Source: Paragonimus westermani
Lineage: Eukaryota > Platyhelminthes > Trematoda > Plagiorchiida > Troglotrematidae
Direction: 5' to 3'
Assembly (NCBI GenBank): GCA_008508345.1
Contig: QNGE01003272.1
Span: 24,631 to 88,630 of the forward strand
Length of the DNA: 64,000 bases
Shown: positions 10,140 through 20,889 of the stretch, piece after piece
How the letters are laid out: the number at the start of each line of letters is the position of its first letter
Numbering within the stretch: position 1 is the stretch's first letter
Made by a program: the position numbers and the translations under genes
The notes under the pieces: generated by a model
The model's input: only the letters and a program-made list of their open reading frames with translations
What the model was told of the DNA's origin: nothing
Database searches by the model: none

Positions 10140-12700
10140 AACAACCATTTGTGTGTCTCGTTTGCACTTATTCCTGCAGAGTGCCCCAATTTCTGATTGT
10201 GCCGGATTCTTCACTCGCGTGACTCCAGTGCTTCGATGGTGCAGGGAATCAGCACGGCTGACGAAGAACAATGAAACCAGACACCTCTGAGTGCAAGGCA
10301 CACCTAGATGACTGGTGATCTAGTGAACCCAAATAAATCATTCACCGAATTATTACCCAACATAAGCAAGAAACTTTTGGCCATCATACGGCCTGTCTCC
10401 GTTGAAGATGAGCTCTGTAGGCGCACGTTATTAACTCAGAATGTCTCTTTATTGTTATCACAAAACCTAGTCTTCTCACTCGTGGGCCAATCACGTTGAA
10501 TTTATATGTCCGAAAGAAATAGTAAAATTCAGCAGCTGTGAACGGTACACAGAATGTCACCATTCTACAGCACGTGATTTTCCCGTTTTGTTGATTCGGA
10601 GAAAAGAGATCCAATGCTTCAATACGCGCGAACCTAAATTTTGACTTATAAGAGCATGACTCATCACATACGGCTCGAATACGATCCTTAATGGACGTAC
10701 CTCTAGTGATTAAATAATTACGAGTTCAGTCTTTATGTGCTGGTTAGAAGCGTGTACTAAAATGTATTTATCTTGCTTCATTTTCCCGTTATGTTTATCG
10801 ACATCAGTCTCACCCGTTTACAAAATCGAAACTAGTTATGTAATTTGAATGGGTATTCATAAGTAACGCTCAATCTTAACCTTTCTGAGTACAGACTTGT
10901 GCTCATTGTCACAACAATCTCGAGTATTATGCAGGTGTACGTTCTTCGATTGACCAGTATGCAAAAATGTCTCCGTGTTTAAGAATCTGATCATCGCTCG
11001 AACCTGCAGGGTGATGCACACTGATGCACTATTAGGTTTCCTAAGTTTTTAAGTGTAAAGATAAGTTTATTGAAAGCTGACGGCTTTCGGAATGCAGGAG
11101 GACATTCACATCCAGCAAAATGCATAACTCGAAACAGGAGTAAATCCACATTTACTTTCAATCACAAAGCAAACGCTTTGAGTGGATATTGACAGATAAA
11201 TAGGAATTTTGACTAAGTTATGTCCAGGTGCCAATATCAATGATGAACCCACTCAAACGGTTCCAAACACGTCGAACATCGACATTCCCAATTTTTTTAA
11301 GTCAGTTTAGCAGTGTTTCAGGGTAGTGTTAGATAGTCCTGAAGGTGGTTTAGTTTAGTTGAATGTCACACACGTGATAGTGACCTTCACAATCAGCTTG
11401 TTCGTGTAACCAGGCTCTTTCAAAAAAATTGGTTAAGAGAGTGAAGTCTATTTGGATTCGAAACTTACGATAGAATGCCGGGGATGTTTAACTTATATCA
11501 ACTAGGCCCCTAACTGCTCGAGATTAATTCAACACAAGCCTCGGCATGTGGAAGATTTTAAAGAAATTCAGAAGACCTAATTGTGAGACTGACCATGTGA
11601 GTCACACAAAATAACTGCTTATCGTCAACATTATCGTAAATCTTGGTCACCATTGACACGCGATAGTGATTGGACATTAAGATGTGATATTTCATTATTG
11701 ACTTGAGTAAAGTCGGTGTAAAAGTGGACCATAGAGTTGTATCTTGAAATGATGGTCGGCATTCGTCTTTCAGTCGTGACAAACTTACCCAATACTGACA
11801 AGCCGTAACAAGAACAGAACCCGCGTCTGATGTCTTCTTCTTTGAACTAAAAGGCGATTCTATTGGAATCTATCTGGATTTAGCTGAAGTCTATCTCTAG
11901 TCGAATGTGATTGAGGTTCAGGTTAAATACACGTACGTATTTTTTGCTTTACTATCAGTAACCAAACTTTTCGGAATATCCCAGTGAAAATGTAGACCCA
12001 CTCATGTCTACGCGTGTGGCTTTCTTTGCTGAGTCTACAGCCTTGCTTCAAAACTGTTGATTCGGAAAGACTTCGGGGTATCAAAAAACGTAAACATTTG
12101 TTTTTTGTTAGTGATTCATTTCTGGCAACTTATCCAATAACACAAACTGGGCGTGAGCCACATTTGTGATTATCAGATTTTTCAGAAGCTTCGTTCCTAC
12201 AGTTGTGTGCCATATGATTCGAAATTGAACACACTTCTCCTCTCTGACTCAGCTTCAGATATATATATATATATATGGAAGTTTCTACTTCTGAATCCAC
12301 TAAAACATGTACATCCGCCTGATCTTTCAGCGAGGATAGTGCTACATTAAGTTGACAGTGTACGCGCTTACTGAAGTGCTGTTTGGTTTTTCAAATTTTA
12401 TTGAGGTAAAGAATTTCTTCCTATCAATTCTTTGCTTGCCGACAGAAATTTTGATGCTTAAAATCACTATTTGTTGCGATGCGCTCAACTGTTAAATTGC
12501 CGATTGCAATTGTTTCATTGAGTAAAACAGGTGGAACAATTCAAGTAGGCCCTACCCTATTCGCCCCTGAAGCCGAACCATTTTAATGAACTGAATACTC
12601 GACGCAAAAGTTTTTGTGTGGGTGCCATATATACAGGTATATACTAGGTACACCAATAATTACGTTTCCCCGAACATTCATCACCATAACCTACCCCAGA
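10140..12700. other. no convincing gene; short (AT)n repeat
   Basis: Only short frames (10308-10499 plus, 11558-11782 minus) without splice support. The only repeat seen is a (AT)9 run at 12259-12276. Confidence 0.45.
12259..12276. repeat. (AT)9 microsatellite
   Basis: Eighteen uninterrupted bases of AT dinucleotide. Confidence 0.9.
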
Positions 12701-12717
12701 AGACCAGTGTATTACAG

Positions 12718-12884
12718 TGGCGTTCTGCTGCCTTACAAAGTGTGAAGTAATCGCTCATCGACTGCTGCGAACTAAAAGCGAGATGAAAAAAACCATTAAA
12801 GCTTGTAAACAGCATCAGGTTGACTTCAATAGACAGTTTCAGAAGACAGTGAATTGTGAATTGGATAAGCACGCGTATCTTTTG
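12718..12884 (+). CDS. candidate exon, unknown protein
   Basis: An acceptor (gaccagtgtattacag) is followed by 2 nt plus 55 codons with no stop, ending before a GTTTGC donor at 12885. The peptide is Lys/Cys/His-rich and helical (VIAHRLLRTKSEMKKTIKAC, then KQHQVDFNRQFQKTVNC). It ends in phase 0, which matches the phase of the next candidate exon at 13035. The donor is non-consensus and the family is unknown. Confidence 0.4.
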
Positions 12885-13034
12885 GTTTGCTCATATGACT
12901 TTTCAAGCTTCGTTTTTCTCCAGTGAACTTTCAACCACCTGAAAAAATAAAAGAGCGTTAACTACTGTTACTGTTGCTAATGAAAGAAAAATGCAAGTAG
13001 TAGGCACATTCACGGTTTTTGGATGTAATGATAG

Positions 13035-13313
13035 ATTCGGTCGTTCGGACTGTCTACAAAGGTGTTCGGTTGTTTAAAGATCTTGACAATCAAGCTGCAA
13101 ACGCGTACCATTAAACGGAGTAAACTCACGAACGCGATAGAGCTCGAGCGTAATGGAAAATGGATGACAAATGTCAATTTAAAAGACTTGGGTATCACGG
13201 AAGTTCTTGTCCAAATGAGCGCTAAGTACGCAGAAGAATTTGTGAACTCAATATTTTTAGCTAGGTCGACAGACAAACACATCAGGTCTGACGAAATCTA
13301 CGAACCAATGTGA
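13035..13313 (+). CDS. candidate exon following 12718-12884
   Basis: The frame opens after an AG at 13033-13034 and runs to a TGA at 13313. It could end earlier at CTAG|GTCGAC near 13264. Protein-like segments are TIKRSKLTNAIELERNGKW and MTNVNLKDLGITEVLVQMSA followed by KYAEEFVNSIFLA. Phase 0 is compatible with 12718-12884 across a 150-bp intron. The acceptor is weak in pyrimidines. The family is not recognised. Confidence 0.4.
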   Translation: MRSFGLSTKVFGCLKILTIKLQTRTIKRSKLTNAIELERNGKWMTNVNLKDLGITEVLVQMSAKYAEEFVNSIFLARSTDKHIRSDEIYEPM

Positions 13314-14694
13314 GGGAAAGACTTGATGTGGCACGGACCAAACAGTTACCGAGTTGCACAACCCAACGGATCATTATGGACGTATCAAAGATCGACAATC
13401 ATTAGCCGACAAAATGGAAGGTTAAACGACAACCTAACCGACCCGTCCGAAGTTTTTAAATCGACAGTAACTAATCAGATTTAGATTCAAAATACTCCAA
13501 ACATTAAAGTTTTTCGATTAAGTTTCGGGCCAAATGATCACAGCAACAAGTTGTAGTCAGTCAGTTCTAAATTTTTGGGGGTTAACAGCAACACGAAATG
13601 ACAAACCAGATTTCGGCTTGAGGGGTCATCACACCACTGAATATGAAGACAGCGATTTACTCAGACTTTCTTGCACTGTTGATATTATCTCATCCGGTGA
13701 TGCACGTTTCCAGCCTAACTGCCAAGATCGGCAACCAACCGAAAACCCACGTGTGAACATCGTTATATCAATGATACTCGAGTAAAGTGTAAACCCGAAC
13801 GTTGCAGTGCCATATTGTTTCAAATACGACTCATATCGTTTGAAATGTCTTACAATTTTTATTCGTCCACGTGTGCCATTAGCATGGTATAAAACTGAGC
13901 GTCTTGTTGGCTGAGTACTGAACATTTGAGTGAAGTGTGAGGTCAAAACTGCAAAACTCTGATTGTCAGATTTTCTTCCAAAAACTAGTGGCAGCCAGAC
14001 AGTCGGACTTGTGTTCGACTCTGAATGCCTCGGAGGTACCGGTGAGTAAAACATTCCTTTTGCCGTATATTTTAAACATCCGTTAGTAGTCATATTGGGT
14101 GGCTGTATAATATGTTTTAAAAAATTTGAAGTAATTTAACGTAGCAATCTATCTGAGTCAGTTAGAGGAGGATAAGTCCGGGGAAGAGAATGGCAAAAAC
14201 AAAGTTTTGAAGTCTCAAGTGCAATCAATGCAACAATGTTTTCATTGTGCTTATTTTGAAAAGCTTTATCCCTCTTTTCGCTATTGAATTGTCTCTCAGG
14301 TTACTCTTTAGAGCAGCCTCCGGATTTAAACTGTTAACAATTATTTAGGTGAGTCGTACGTTATTGCTGTGAAATCGGTACTAAGTCTAGTGTTGTGATG
14401 GTTGTACAGTTATTGAGCTTAAGTGACCAGGTAACGGTATTCAGTTTGCTTTGGTTGCATGGTTCATGTAGGACGGACAATTTTGCAAGGAACCTTCGTG
14501 TCTGCTGAGATTTTTATTCAGAGCAGCGTATAATACTGTTATTCGAAAATTCGAAGTCTTAGTACTTCTAACTGGGAAACAAACGCAAATGGATTTTACT
14601 AATAGTGAAACATAAGTTTTGTTGTAGTTTTTGGGTCGAGAACTCAAAAGACGACTCGTAGAAGAGTTGACATCAGTTGTCAATTCACCAACAG

Positions 14695-14899
14695 GTATAT
14701 GCTATTTCAAATTATTTCTGTTGTTCCATTAAGAAGCCGTTGCCGTAGTGATCTATTCAACTTGATTATCCATGGCGTTGAAACACTACAACGTGTTGAT
14801 TCTGTAACGAGGTTTGCGCATGACAAACAAGTGGTGGCTGAAATTACTGAGTATTTGTTCGTAAAAGACTACGTGCAGGGAACCTATAGGACTGACTGA
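14695..14899 (+). CDS. candidate exon, unknown protein
   Basis: An acceptor (caattcaccaacag) opens a 68-codon frame to a TGA (14897-14899). The peptide includes RCRSDLFNLIIHGVETLQRV and FAHDKQVVAEITEYLFVKDY. No clear donor is seen. It could be a last exon. The family is unknown. Confidence 0.35.
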
Positions 14900-14972
14900 A
14901 CTACTCCCCACACGTGTTGTAAAGTCGTTTTGATCAGTATGCTTATTTTGCTTATGGTTGATATGTTTACAG

Positions 14973-15136
14973 GATTAAGTGCTTTGATAACCGGCTCAGA
15001 AAATTGTACACATACCTTGGGCAAACTTAATGCGTATCTACGAAATTCCGGCGCCATCGTGAGGAAGAATGTTATTAGCGAAAACACCAACGTCCATTCA
15101 CAAATCGAAGCGCATTTGAATTCCGAAAATCCCTAA
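14973..15136 (+). CDS. candidate last exon, unknown protein
   Basis: An acceptor (ttgatatgtttacag) is followed by 2 nt plus 53 codons and TAA. The peptide is Asn/Ser-rich (LSALITGSENCTHTLGKLNA, then RKNVISENTNVHSQIEAHLN). It contains two Asn-X-Thr sequons, NCT and NTN not counted, so glycosylation is not arguable. The family is unknown. Confidence 0.35.
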
Positions 15137-15403
15137 AACCAAAACACAGGGACTGAAGTATTTGATATAAAGAACTGAATACCAGCATTACTGAGAAAAG
15201 CGTCTTAGAAGGTTTGGCAACTAGATTTCAACTAAGATGAATTGGATGTAATTATATCGACATTTCTTAGTCTCCTCCAGATCGCAGTACAATTAAGGGC
15301 GGCAAAGTCTGCGGATATGTGTAGCATCCTTATATGCTGGCCACTGTTCAACCACTTAATGAAGCAGTTTAATAAATAAGCTTCCGGTCAGAGCAAAGAT
15401 ATA

Positions 15404-15598
15404 ATGAACAGTGCAGCAATACACAACAGGATTGGAGTGGTGATTGTGTATTATATTTACTCAATCAAAAGCAAGACACAAGTATTTTGCACTGTGAATT
15501 CCTTCAAAATTTTAAAAGGATTACAAATACCTAAATCAGCAGAAGCGAAAATAAGAAGTATGATAAAACAACAAGCATTTGACATGATCAATCGATGA
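15404..15598 (+). CDS. weak coding candidate
   Basis: An ATG-started frame of 64 codons, ending with a Lys/Ile-rich stretch (LQIPKSAEAKIRSMIKQQAF). There are no splice signals. It is probably chance. Confidence 0.15.
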   Translation: MNSAAIHNRIGVVIVYYIYSIKSKTQVFCTVNSFKILKGLQIPKSAEAKIRSMIKQQAFDMINR

Positions 15599-15941
15599 GT
15601 GCATAGACTATGGAGAGCGATATTCAAAAGGGAAGTTTCTTTTATGTGAATAGAAATAAAGTTATTAGAAGCTTAGATTAGCATACAAAGACGAATACTT
15701 GCTCATAAGCAGCAGTGAAAGGTAGGCAGCGGTTTCAGTTTGCCAGGGAGTTTTACTGACCAAACTGTTTGAAGTTTTACATCGACTTTTATCCGTACTT
15801 GTACACCGACGCTACTGGTGCAACTCGCTCTGAAGGGTGTCCCAGAGAGGATATTCTTTGTGGCATAACAGTGGTGTCAGGAAATCAACCAACGCAATAA
15901 ATGTTGCAAGTTTCGTTGGTAATAGTTTGAAATACTGGAAG

Positions 15942-15954
15942 GATGTGCGACATG
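15942..15954 (+). repeat. target-site duplication, left copy
   Basis: GATGTGCGACATG, repeated exactly at 16220-16232 on the far side of the 265-bp insertion. Confidence 0.85.
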
Positions 15955-16219
15955 TAAGATATCCGCACCAAATGTAGTACGAATGAAGTTGAATAGTTTG
16001 GGCGTCGTGTTTAACATGTTATTGATATACAGATTGGGAATAACACAACGTTTCGAGCAAGTTGTAATACTCTACGTTTCAACCACCTCGGGTGGCCTTC
16101 CTCAGGAGTGTTGTAATTCGATTACAACACTCCTGAGGAAGGCCACCCGAGGTGGTTGAAACGTAGAGTATTACAACTTGCTCGAAACGTTGTGTTATTC
16201 CCAATCTGTATATCAATAA
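15955..16219. mobile_element. Penelope-like element end / fold-back insertion
   Basis: A 265-bp insertion flanked by an exact 13-bp direct repeat. It has 64 bp of single-copy sequence, then two perfectly complementary 99-bp arms (16019-16117 and 16121-16219) around a TCG loop. The right arm ends at the base before the right duplication, which fixes the boundary. Each arm contains CTGAGGA, a 7-bp hairpin (GGCCACC/GGTGGTT) and GAAACGT (16133-16164 on the right arm), resembling a hammerhead ribozyme core. Hammerhead motifs and inverted terminal repeats are known from Penelope-like retroelements. No reverse transcriptase or GIY-YIG ORF is present, so it would be a non-autonomous or 5'-truncated copy. 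The lack of any arm mismatch implies recent origin, or an assembly fold-back. Confidence 0.7.
16019..16219. repeat. perfect 99-bp inverted repeat, 3-nt loop
   Basis: Arms 16019-16117 and 16121-16219 are exact reverse complements base by base; the loop is TCG at 16118-16120. Transcribed from either strand it would form a near-perfect 99-bp hairpin. Confidence 0.97.
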
Positions 16220-16232
16220 GATGTGCGACATG
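16220..16232 (+). repeat. target-site duplication, right copy
   Basis: Second copy of GATGTGCGACATG. Removing the insertion plus one copy restores a continuous intron end ...GATGTGCGACATGCTTAAAA followed by the atgtttcag acceptor. Confidence 0.85.
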
Positions 16233-16249
16233 CTTAAAATATGTTTCAG

Positions 16250-16438
16250 TCCGCGTGTGCTGAGCATCCATCCCTAAATCATCTGAGACATGCTTTTACG
16301 ATTATGAGTGACAGTAGAACGCCACCTATAGTACTGCATCGAGTGATACACTTGTTTGCATGTATTCTACGAAATGATCGTCTTTCACTGTGGGACTCAC
16401 AGTTGGTAGATCTTGGGAGAGCACGTTCAGTTTTTCAG
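16250..16438 (+). CDS. candidate internal exon, helical repeat-like protein
   Basis: A tight candidate: acceptor aaaatatgtttcag (AG 16248-16249), then exactly 63 codons (phase 0 to phase 0) without a stop, then CAG|GTTTGT donor at 16439. The peptide (HPSLNHLRHAFTIMSDSRTP, then PIVLHRVIHLFACILRNDRL, then SLWDSQLVDLGRARSVFQ) has amphipathic helices reminiscent of HEAT-type or nucleoporin-like solenoids, but I cannot name a family. The Penelope-like insertion lies only 30 bp upstream of its first base, inside the presumed branch-point region. Confidence 0.5.
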
Positions 16439-16439
16439 G

Positions 16440-19140
16440 TTTGTACGTATGTTCGCTGTTAAGACCACAGTGTACCTCGCCCACTGTTTTCAACCATTTG
16501 GGCAAGTCCAGCAATGAGACAATAGGTTGACCATCCTCCAGAAGCCTTGAAGATACTTTGAGCTACTGACAGAATTTGTGAAATTATCATTTTCCCATAA
16601 TAAGGCCGTTTTCTGTACAAAAGTGTGCAATTCCTATTGGTCTACTTTTTCAAGAGAAGCATCAGTTACGTGCTTCGACAGGTTAATGCTATACACTTAT
16701 TGATTATCAGGTAAGCTTGTTGGTGAGGACACAGAATATTAAGATTCCATGAACTCTCCCCCCACTTCACTTTTTGGCCTCAGTAATGCTCACCCGTTAT
16801 GCACTCTGTTTGGTGTTGAGATCATCACCATCACCACCAGAATCATCATCATCAATAGCGGAGCAACAACGACGCCGACACCTCGTTGTGAATAGCTGCT
16901 ACTTAACTACTTTTGGCTGTGGAGAAAAGAGCAAGTTCTAGTCAAAAAAATAAAAAATAAATGAAAGACAAAGGACGCAGTTACTGGAAAACAATGGCTA
17001 TGCGCAAAAACTGAGCACCAGGATATGCACGTCTTGCAAACGGATGCCCTCAGCTATGTAGAAAGTTGAATGTCATTAGCAAGACACTCTTTATAGTGTT
17101 CACTGTCCCGCATTGCTCAATAGGATTACTTCACATACAATCCCGATAACTCTCGACAACATGCACATAACAGAGTCCTGTCAATTACCATCCTATCTTA
17201 TGTCTTCAATCATCTTCTTTGCGAGTCACAAACAACCCATCCCAATCTACATTGGCTAACACCTTGGTAACCTACTTCATTTCTATACACCAAGTAATCA
17301 CCTTTCCACCTAGCACCTTACGGTATTCGACCAGAGCGTCGGCAAAGATTACTCCACGTGGCAGCCAACTAATTGGTATCTCTAGTAACCGGACTAATCA
17401 TCCAAGCCTGAGCAGCCCTAAGGAGTGCACAAAGGAACTCCCTTGGCAATCGCCATCAAACATTTGCTTCCCATATTTTTGTTGACTACTGTATGTGCCG
17501 CTCGATAAAAGCTTACGGACGCGGTTGTTGATGGTCAAATTTCTGAAGACGGTTTACTTACTTTACCTTTTGGGTTAGAATGCTGTAGCCATTTGTTGTG
17601 TGTGTGTGTGTGCATAATTTACAAGGCCAAATCTTTCACCTCGAATGTGACTGGCTACTGACGCTCGCGTGATACATCGCGACTATGATTGATTTAATTC
17701 TAAATCGTTCACTGATTTAATGCCCTTTGTGCACGTTTATTGGGCAGATTGCATACATACTAGTTTACGCTCACTACGCCTGCCTTGCGTTCTGATTTAC
17801 GATGCAAGACTATTAGGCAACCCAACTGCCATAATCGCTTTATAAACGCGGATCATAAAAGTTAGAGTTGCTGCTTTGTTGCGATCATCCTAACTAAGCA
17901 AGTGTCACCTCCCTATCTCATTTTTTCATCTAATTCACTGTATCTCAGCCTGTGATGATGCAGCCTTCTATTTGACAAAAGGACCAGAGCTGACAATGAG
18001 TGCTTTTTCTTGTTCACTTGTCTTAGCTAAAAATAGTTTCAGCTTAAATGTCAGAAGTTGCACCACACGGTTATTGCGCTAGAGTCCATAGTGCCGTCGG
18101 TATGTCACTTAGGGAGTATCGGTGTTGCACATCACACAGACTTCAAAAATCTAGAGTCACCGTTATGCCAGACTGCCACACAAATTGAAGTGTATGACAA
18201 ATAAAGCTCGGAAAGACGGGAAGAGCTTCTACCGAAAAGCAAGAAAAAATAAATTTAACTTCCATTAGAAAAATAAGCACTTCATTTCAAAGGGTGGTTT
18301 TACACTCATTTTTCTTGGAAGGTTTACGCTACCAATAAGAGATTGTTGAAATCCGAATAGGTTGCTAAAACAATCCAGCTGAATGAGTATAATGTACTGT
18401 AATGCTTTCTGAAGGTATTGCTAGAACTGTAGCTGTGTCGTTTCCCAGAGAAAATTTGCGATAGTTCTAATGCCAGGAAGAACTATTGGCTTACTGTTTC
18501 AAAAGAGGTAATGTTTTGCAAACGAACTACAGGTGATAAGTGTCAGTTGGCCTTACAAAGACTGTTGAAATTGCGATGAAATGGGATATCCATGTCACAC
18601 TGCAGTTCGGATGGCAATTTTCATGTCTAGTTGTCAAAACACAGTCTGCTACCGTTTGTCGTCCCAAGTGAGCAAGGAAGGATGATTTTCGAGCAAGATG
18701 ATACCGCTTTCCATGGGTTCTATAGGACGGGAGTGGAGTTGCTGTTCCGAATATCTACTTTTTTGACTGGCCGTCCTGAGTTTTTGATTTCAACATCATG
18801 GCAACATCATGGCAACACACAAGGAAGACAACTCACACGCTGACTCTAACAGTGGGCTGGAGCAAGCACGGAAGAGTTCTAGTTAGGCTTAATACGATCA
18901 TTCGTCAGAAGTGTCCCCAACTCACACTTTTGACCAGAGATATACTAACACCCAAGCTCTTGTCACTAAAATTCTGATTCAGGCGTTATTAGAAAAGAAG
19001 TTTTGTAACAAATTTACATGTGATTCAGGCTTTATTTGATTGAGCTTTCAAAGAAGAGGTAACGCACAAGAAGCCGAAAACAAAAACGCAACAAAAATGT
19101 ACCTGGACTCCAGACTGAAGTTTTTTTCTGGTTCTTGCGC
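16440..19140. other. no convincing gene; simple repeats
   Basis: Contains a CAT/CAC-rich low-complexity tract (16821-16856), a (TG)8 run (17597-17612) and an 11-bp tandem doublet CAACATCATGG (18791-18812). The frames at 17219-17485 and 18631-18843 have no splice support. Confidence 0.45.
17597..17612. repeat. (TG)8 microsatellite
   Basis: Sixteen uninterrupted bases of TG dinucleotide. Confidence 0.9.
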
Positions 19141-19148
19141 TCTTTCAG

Positions 19149-19248
19149 CAATATTGGTGATGTAGACATCAAATGGTTTGGAAATAAAGTACGTCTTATC
19201 ATTCGGTCAAAATTACAATTGCCAGCCTGCCTTACTACCGGATGGATG
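19149..19248 (+). CDS. candidate small exon
   Basis: Acceptor cttgcgctctttcag (AG 19147-19148), 1 nt plus 33 codons, then GATG|GTAACT donor. A competing GTACGT donor lies at about 19189. The peptide is NIGDVDIKWFGNKVRLIIRS followed by KLQLPACLTTGWM. The family is unknown. Confidence 0.35.
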
Positions 19249-19760
19249 GTAACTTACCTGTCATGTAACCAAGCTCATATGAATAACTTACTAGTTTACG
19301 ATTACCCTCTGCTAAAGACTGCCGTGCATTTTAGAGCGACCCATGAGCTTGGATCACAGTGTGGTACATAAACTTTCTGTTCTGTCATTGGCTCAGAGAC
19401 ATTGCACTAGTAAATGTAAGATAATTACCTAAAAGCTGGTCAGGGTGAAATTGAAGACAGGTCACCTGGGGGGCATCAATAAGCAAACTACCAAGTTGGA
19501 ATCAGGTGAGAGAGATTAAAAAACAGTGAGGACAAATAGAAGCAGCTGTGAAAGCTTTCTGTCGTTAGATGGTTCTTCAGAAACTGTGATGTTGCAACAT
19601 AACGAACTTTTGTCTCTTCGATTACTTTACTGATCAAGTCTCACTTGATTCCAACTAGCGTTACACTGATATAGATATACGTGCAATGTTGCTGTGTTCG
19701 TTGACTAGTCGTTTTGACTGACAGGGCTTTGAGAAAACGTGACCGTCTGTTTCCTTTCAG

Positions 19761-19942
19761 ACTTGGACTTTTGCCTTAATAAGTTACAAAATTTACATGG
19801 TGGATCACTACACTCTGATGACCCTAGTGAATTTCAAACTGCGAGTCTCAGTAAAAGAGCTGATGTATATCACTATTCTGCGCGACAACCTACGACAAAG
19901 TGTCCCATCTCACGACGGTTTTTCATGCAGAAAACTCAATGA
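19761..19942 (+). CDS. candidate last exon, unknown protein
   Basis: Acceptor gtctgtttcctttcag (AG 19759-19760), 2 nt plus 59 codons, then TGA. The peptide is Ser/Asp-rich then basic (LDFCLNKLQNLHGGSLHSDD, then SEFQTASLSKRADVYHYSAR). An internal GTATAT near 19865 could be a donor instead. The family is unknown. Confidence 0.4.
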
Positions 19943-20127
19943 GAAGCTGAGTCACAATATAACACGGTGAACAGGATGACTGTTAGTAACATGTGAATCC
20001 CAAGGTCTTTTAGACACAGTGGGCTGACTATTGAAAATAACTGTCATAAATATGTAAAGCGATTTTTCTCGATATACGTTTTGTATATTTACGTTGCAAT
20101 ATGATTCTGAATTGTCAAACAATTTAC

Positions 20128-20286
20128 CACTCCACCGGATTAACAGATGGCTCAGTGAATCATCAAACCAAAGGCGTTGTATGGTAACTTCAAAGATAGT
20201 TGACAAATCTATTTCACTCTTCTTCATATCCAAGTCGGAGCTGAATAGGTAGCGCAGGTTCTGTATAGATGAAAATTCATACACCA
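20128..20286 (-). CDS. candidate exon, unknown protein
   Basis: On the minus strand an acceptor (gttagctag) opens 2 nt plus 52 codons plus 1 nt, ending in AGTG|GTAAAT at 20128. The peptide is helical (SSIQNLRYLFSSDLDMKKSE, then DLSTIFEVTIQRLWFDDSLS). It lies 2.1 kb downstream (on this strand) of the candidate exon at 22411-22598, and both have a similar Leu-rich solenoid flavour. They could belong to one gene, but the phases do not prove it. Confidence 0.35.
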
Positions 20287-20320
20287 CTAGCTAACTCAAT
20301 GTGAAAGTTTCAGTCAAGGG

Positions 20321-20882
20321 ATATATACAGGCGAGCATGCTTTCGATAGTTCATCTTAAATGGCTGATGGTAGGTTGAGGCGCGATGCGTTCAAGCTTGC
20401 CCATGAATATGCCGGCCAGGAGAGGTCCAGGCGGGGATTCATGCTGGTTGAATGATGGTTGAAGTTGTATTAGTGAATTCAAGCTGGCTGAAGGCAGACG
20501 CCAGGTGAAAACTTATCAAGCCTCCAAAGTGGCATATCGCGTGTCAGACAATCCATCAAAGGCTGTCCGAATCAGTACACTTTGTACTGTCGAGGCTGTC
20601 GGAATCAGGCTGTCTGACCCGGTACTATGCCATCAAAAACGGTTTGTTTACACGCTGCAAACACCATGGCCACAAATCCATCGGCTCAATGGCCAACCTG
20701 TGCGCTCAAACCAAAAAACAAGCGTGACGTAACCGATAAATTAAGCCATTGTCAATGACTGACCAGTGACACAGTTTCTCTGTAATAAATCTGATCGATA
20801 TCTCGATTTAACTTCACTAACTCCATATATATTTGTACCGACCTGAAGATGAACTATCGGAAGCATGCTCCCCTATATGTAT
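20321..20882. mobile_element. inverted-repeat element, MITE-like
   Basis: Imperfect 37-bp inverted ends (20321-20357 and 20846-20882) share GAGCATGCTT-CGATAGTTCATCTT with about four mismatches. The ~490-bp interior is GC-richer than the flanks and has no transposase. The 20505-20732 frame inside it is probably chance. This is the structure of a non-autonomous DNA transposon. No clear target-site duplication was seen; the outermost bases are AT-rich, so the exact ends are uncertain. Confidence 0.65.
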
Positions 20883-20889
20883 TTATTCT

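Noticed and set aside
13629..14093. 154-codon minus-strand ORF
   Set aside because: Long, but composition is uneven, there are no paired splice sites and no recognisable domain. ORFs this long are expected about once by chance.
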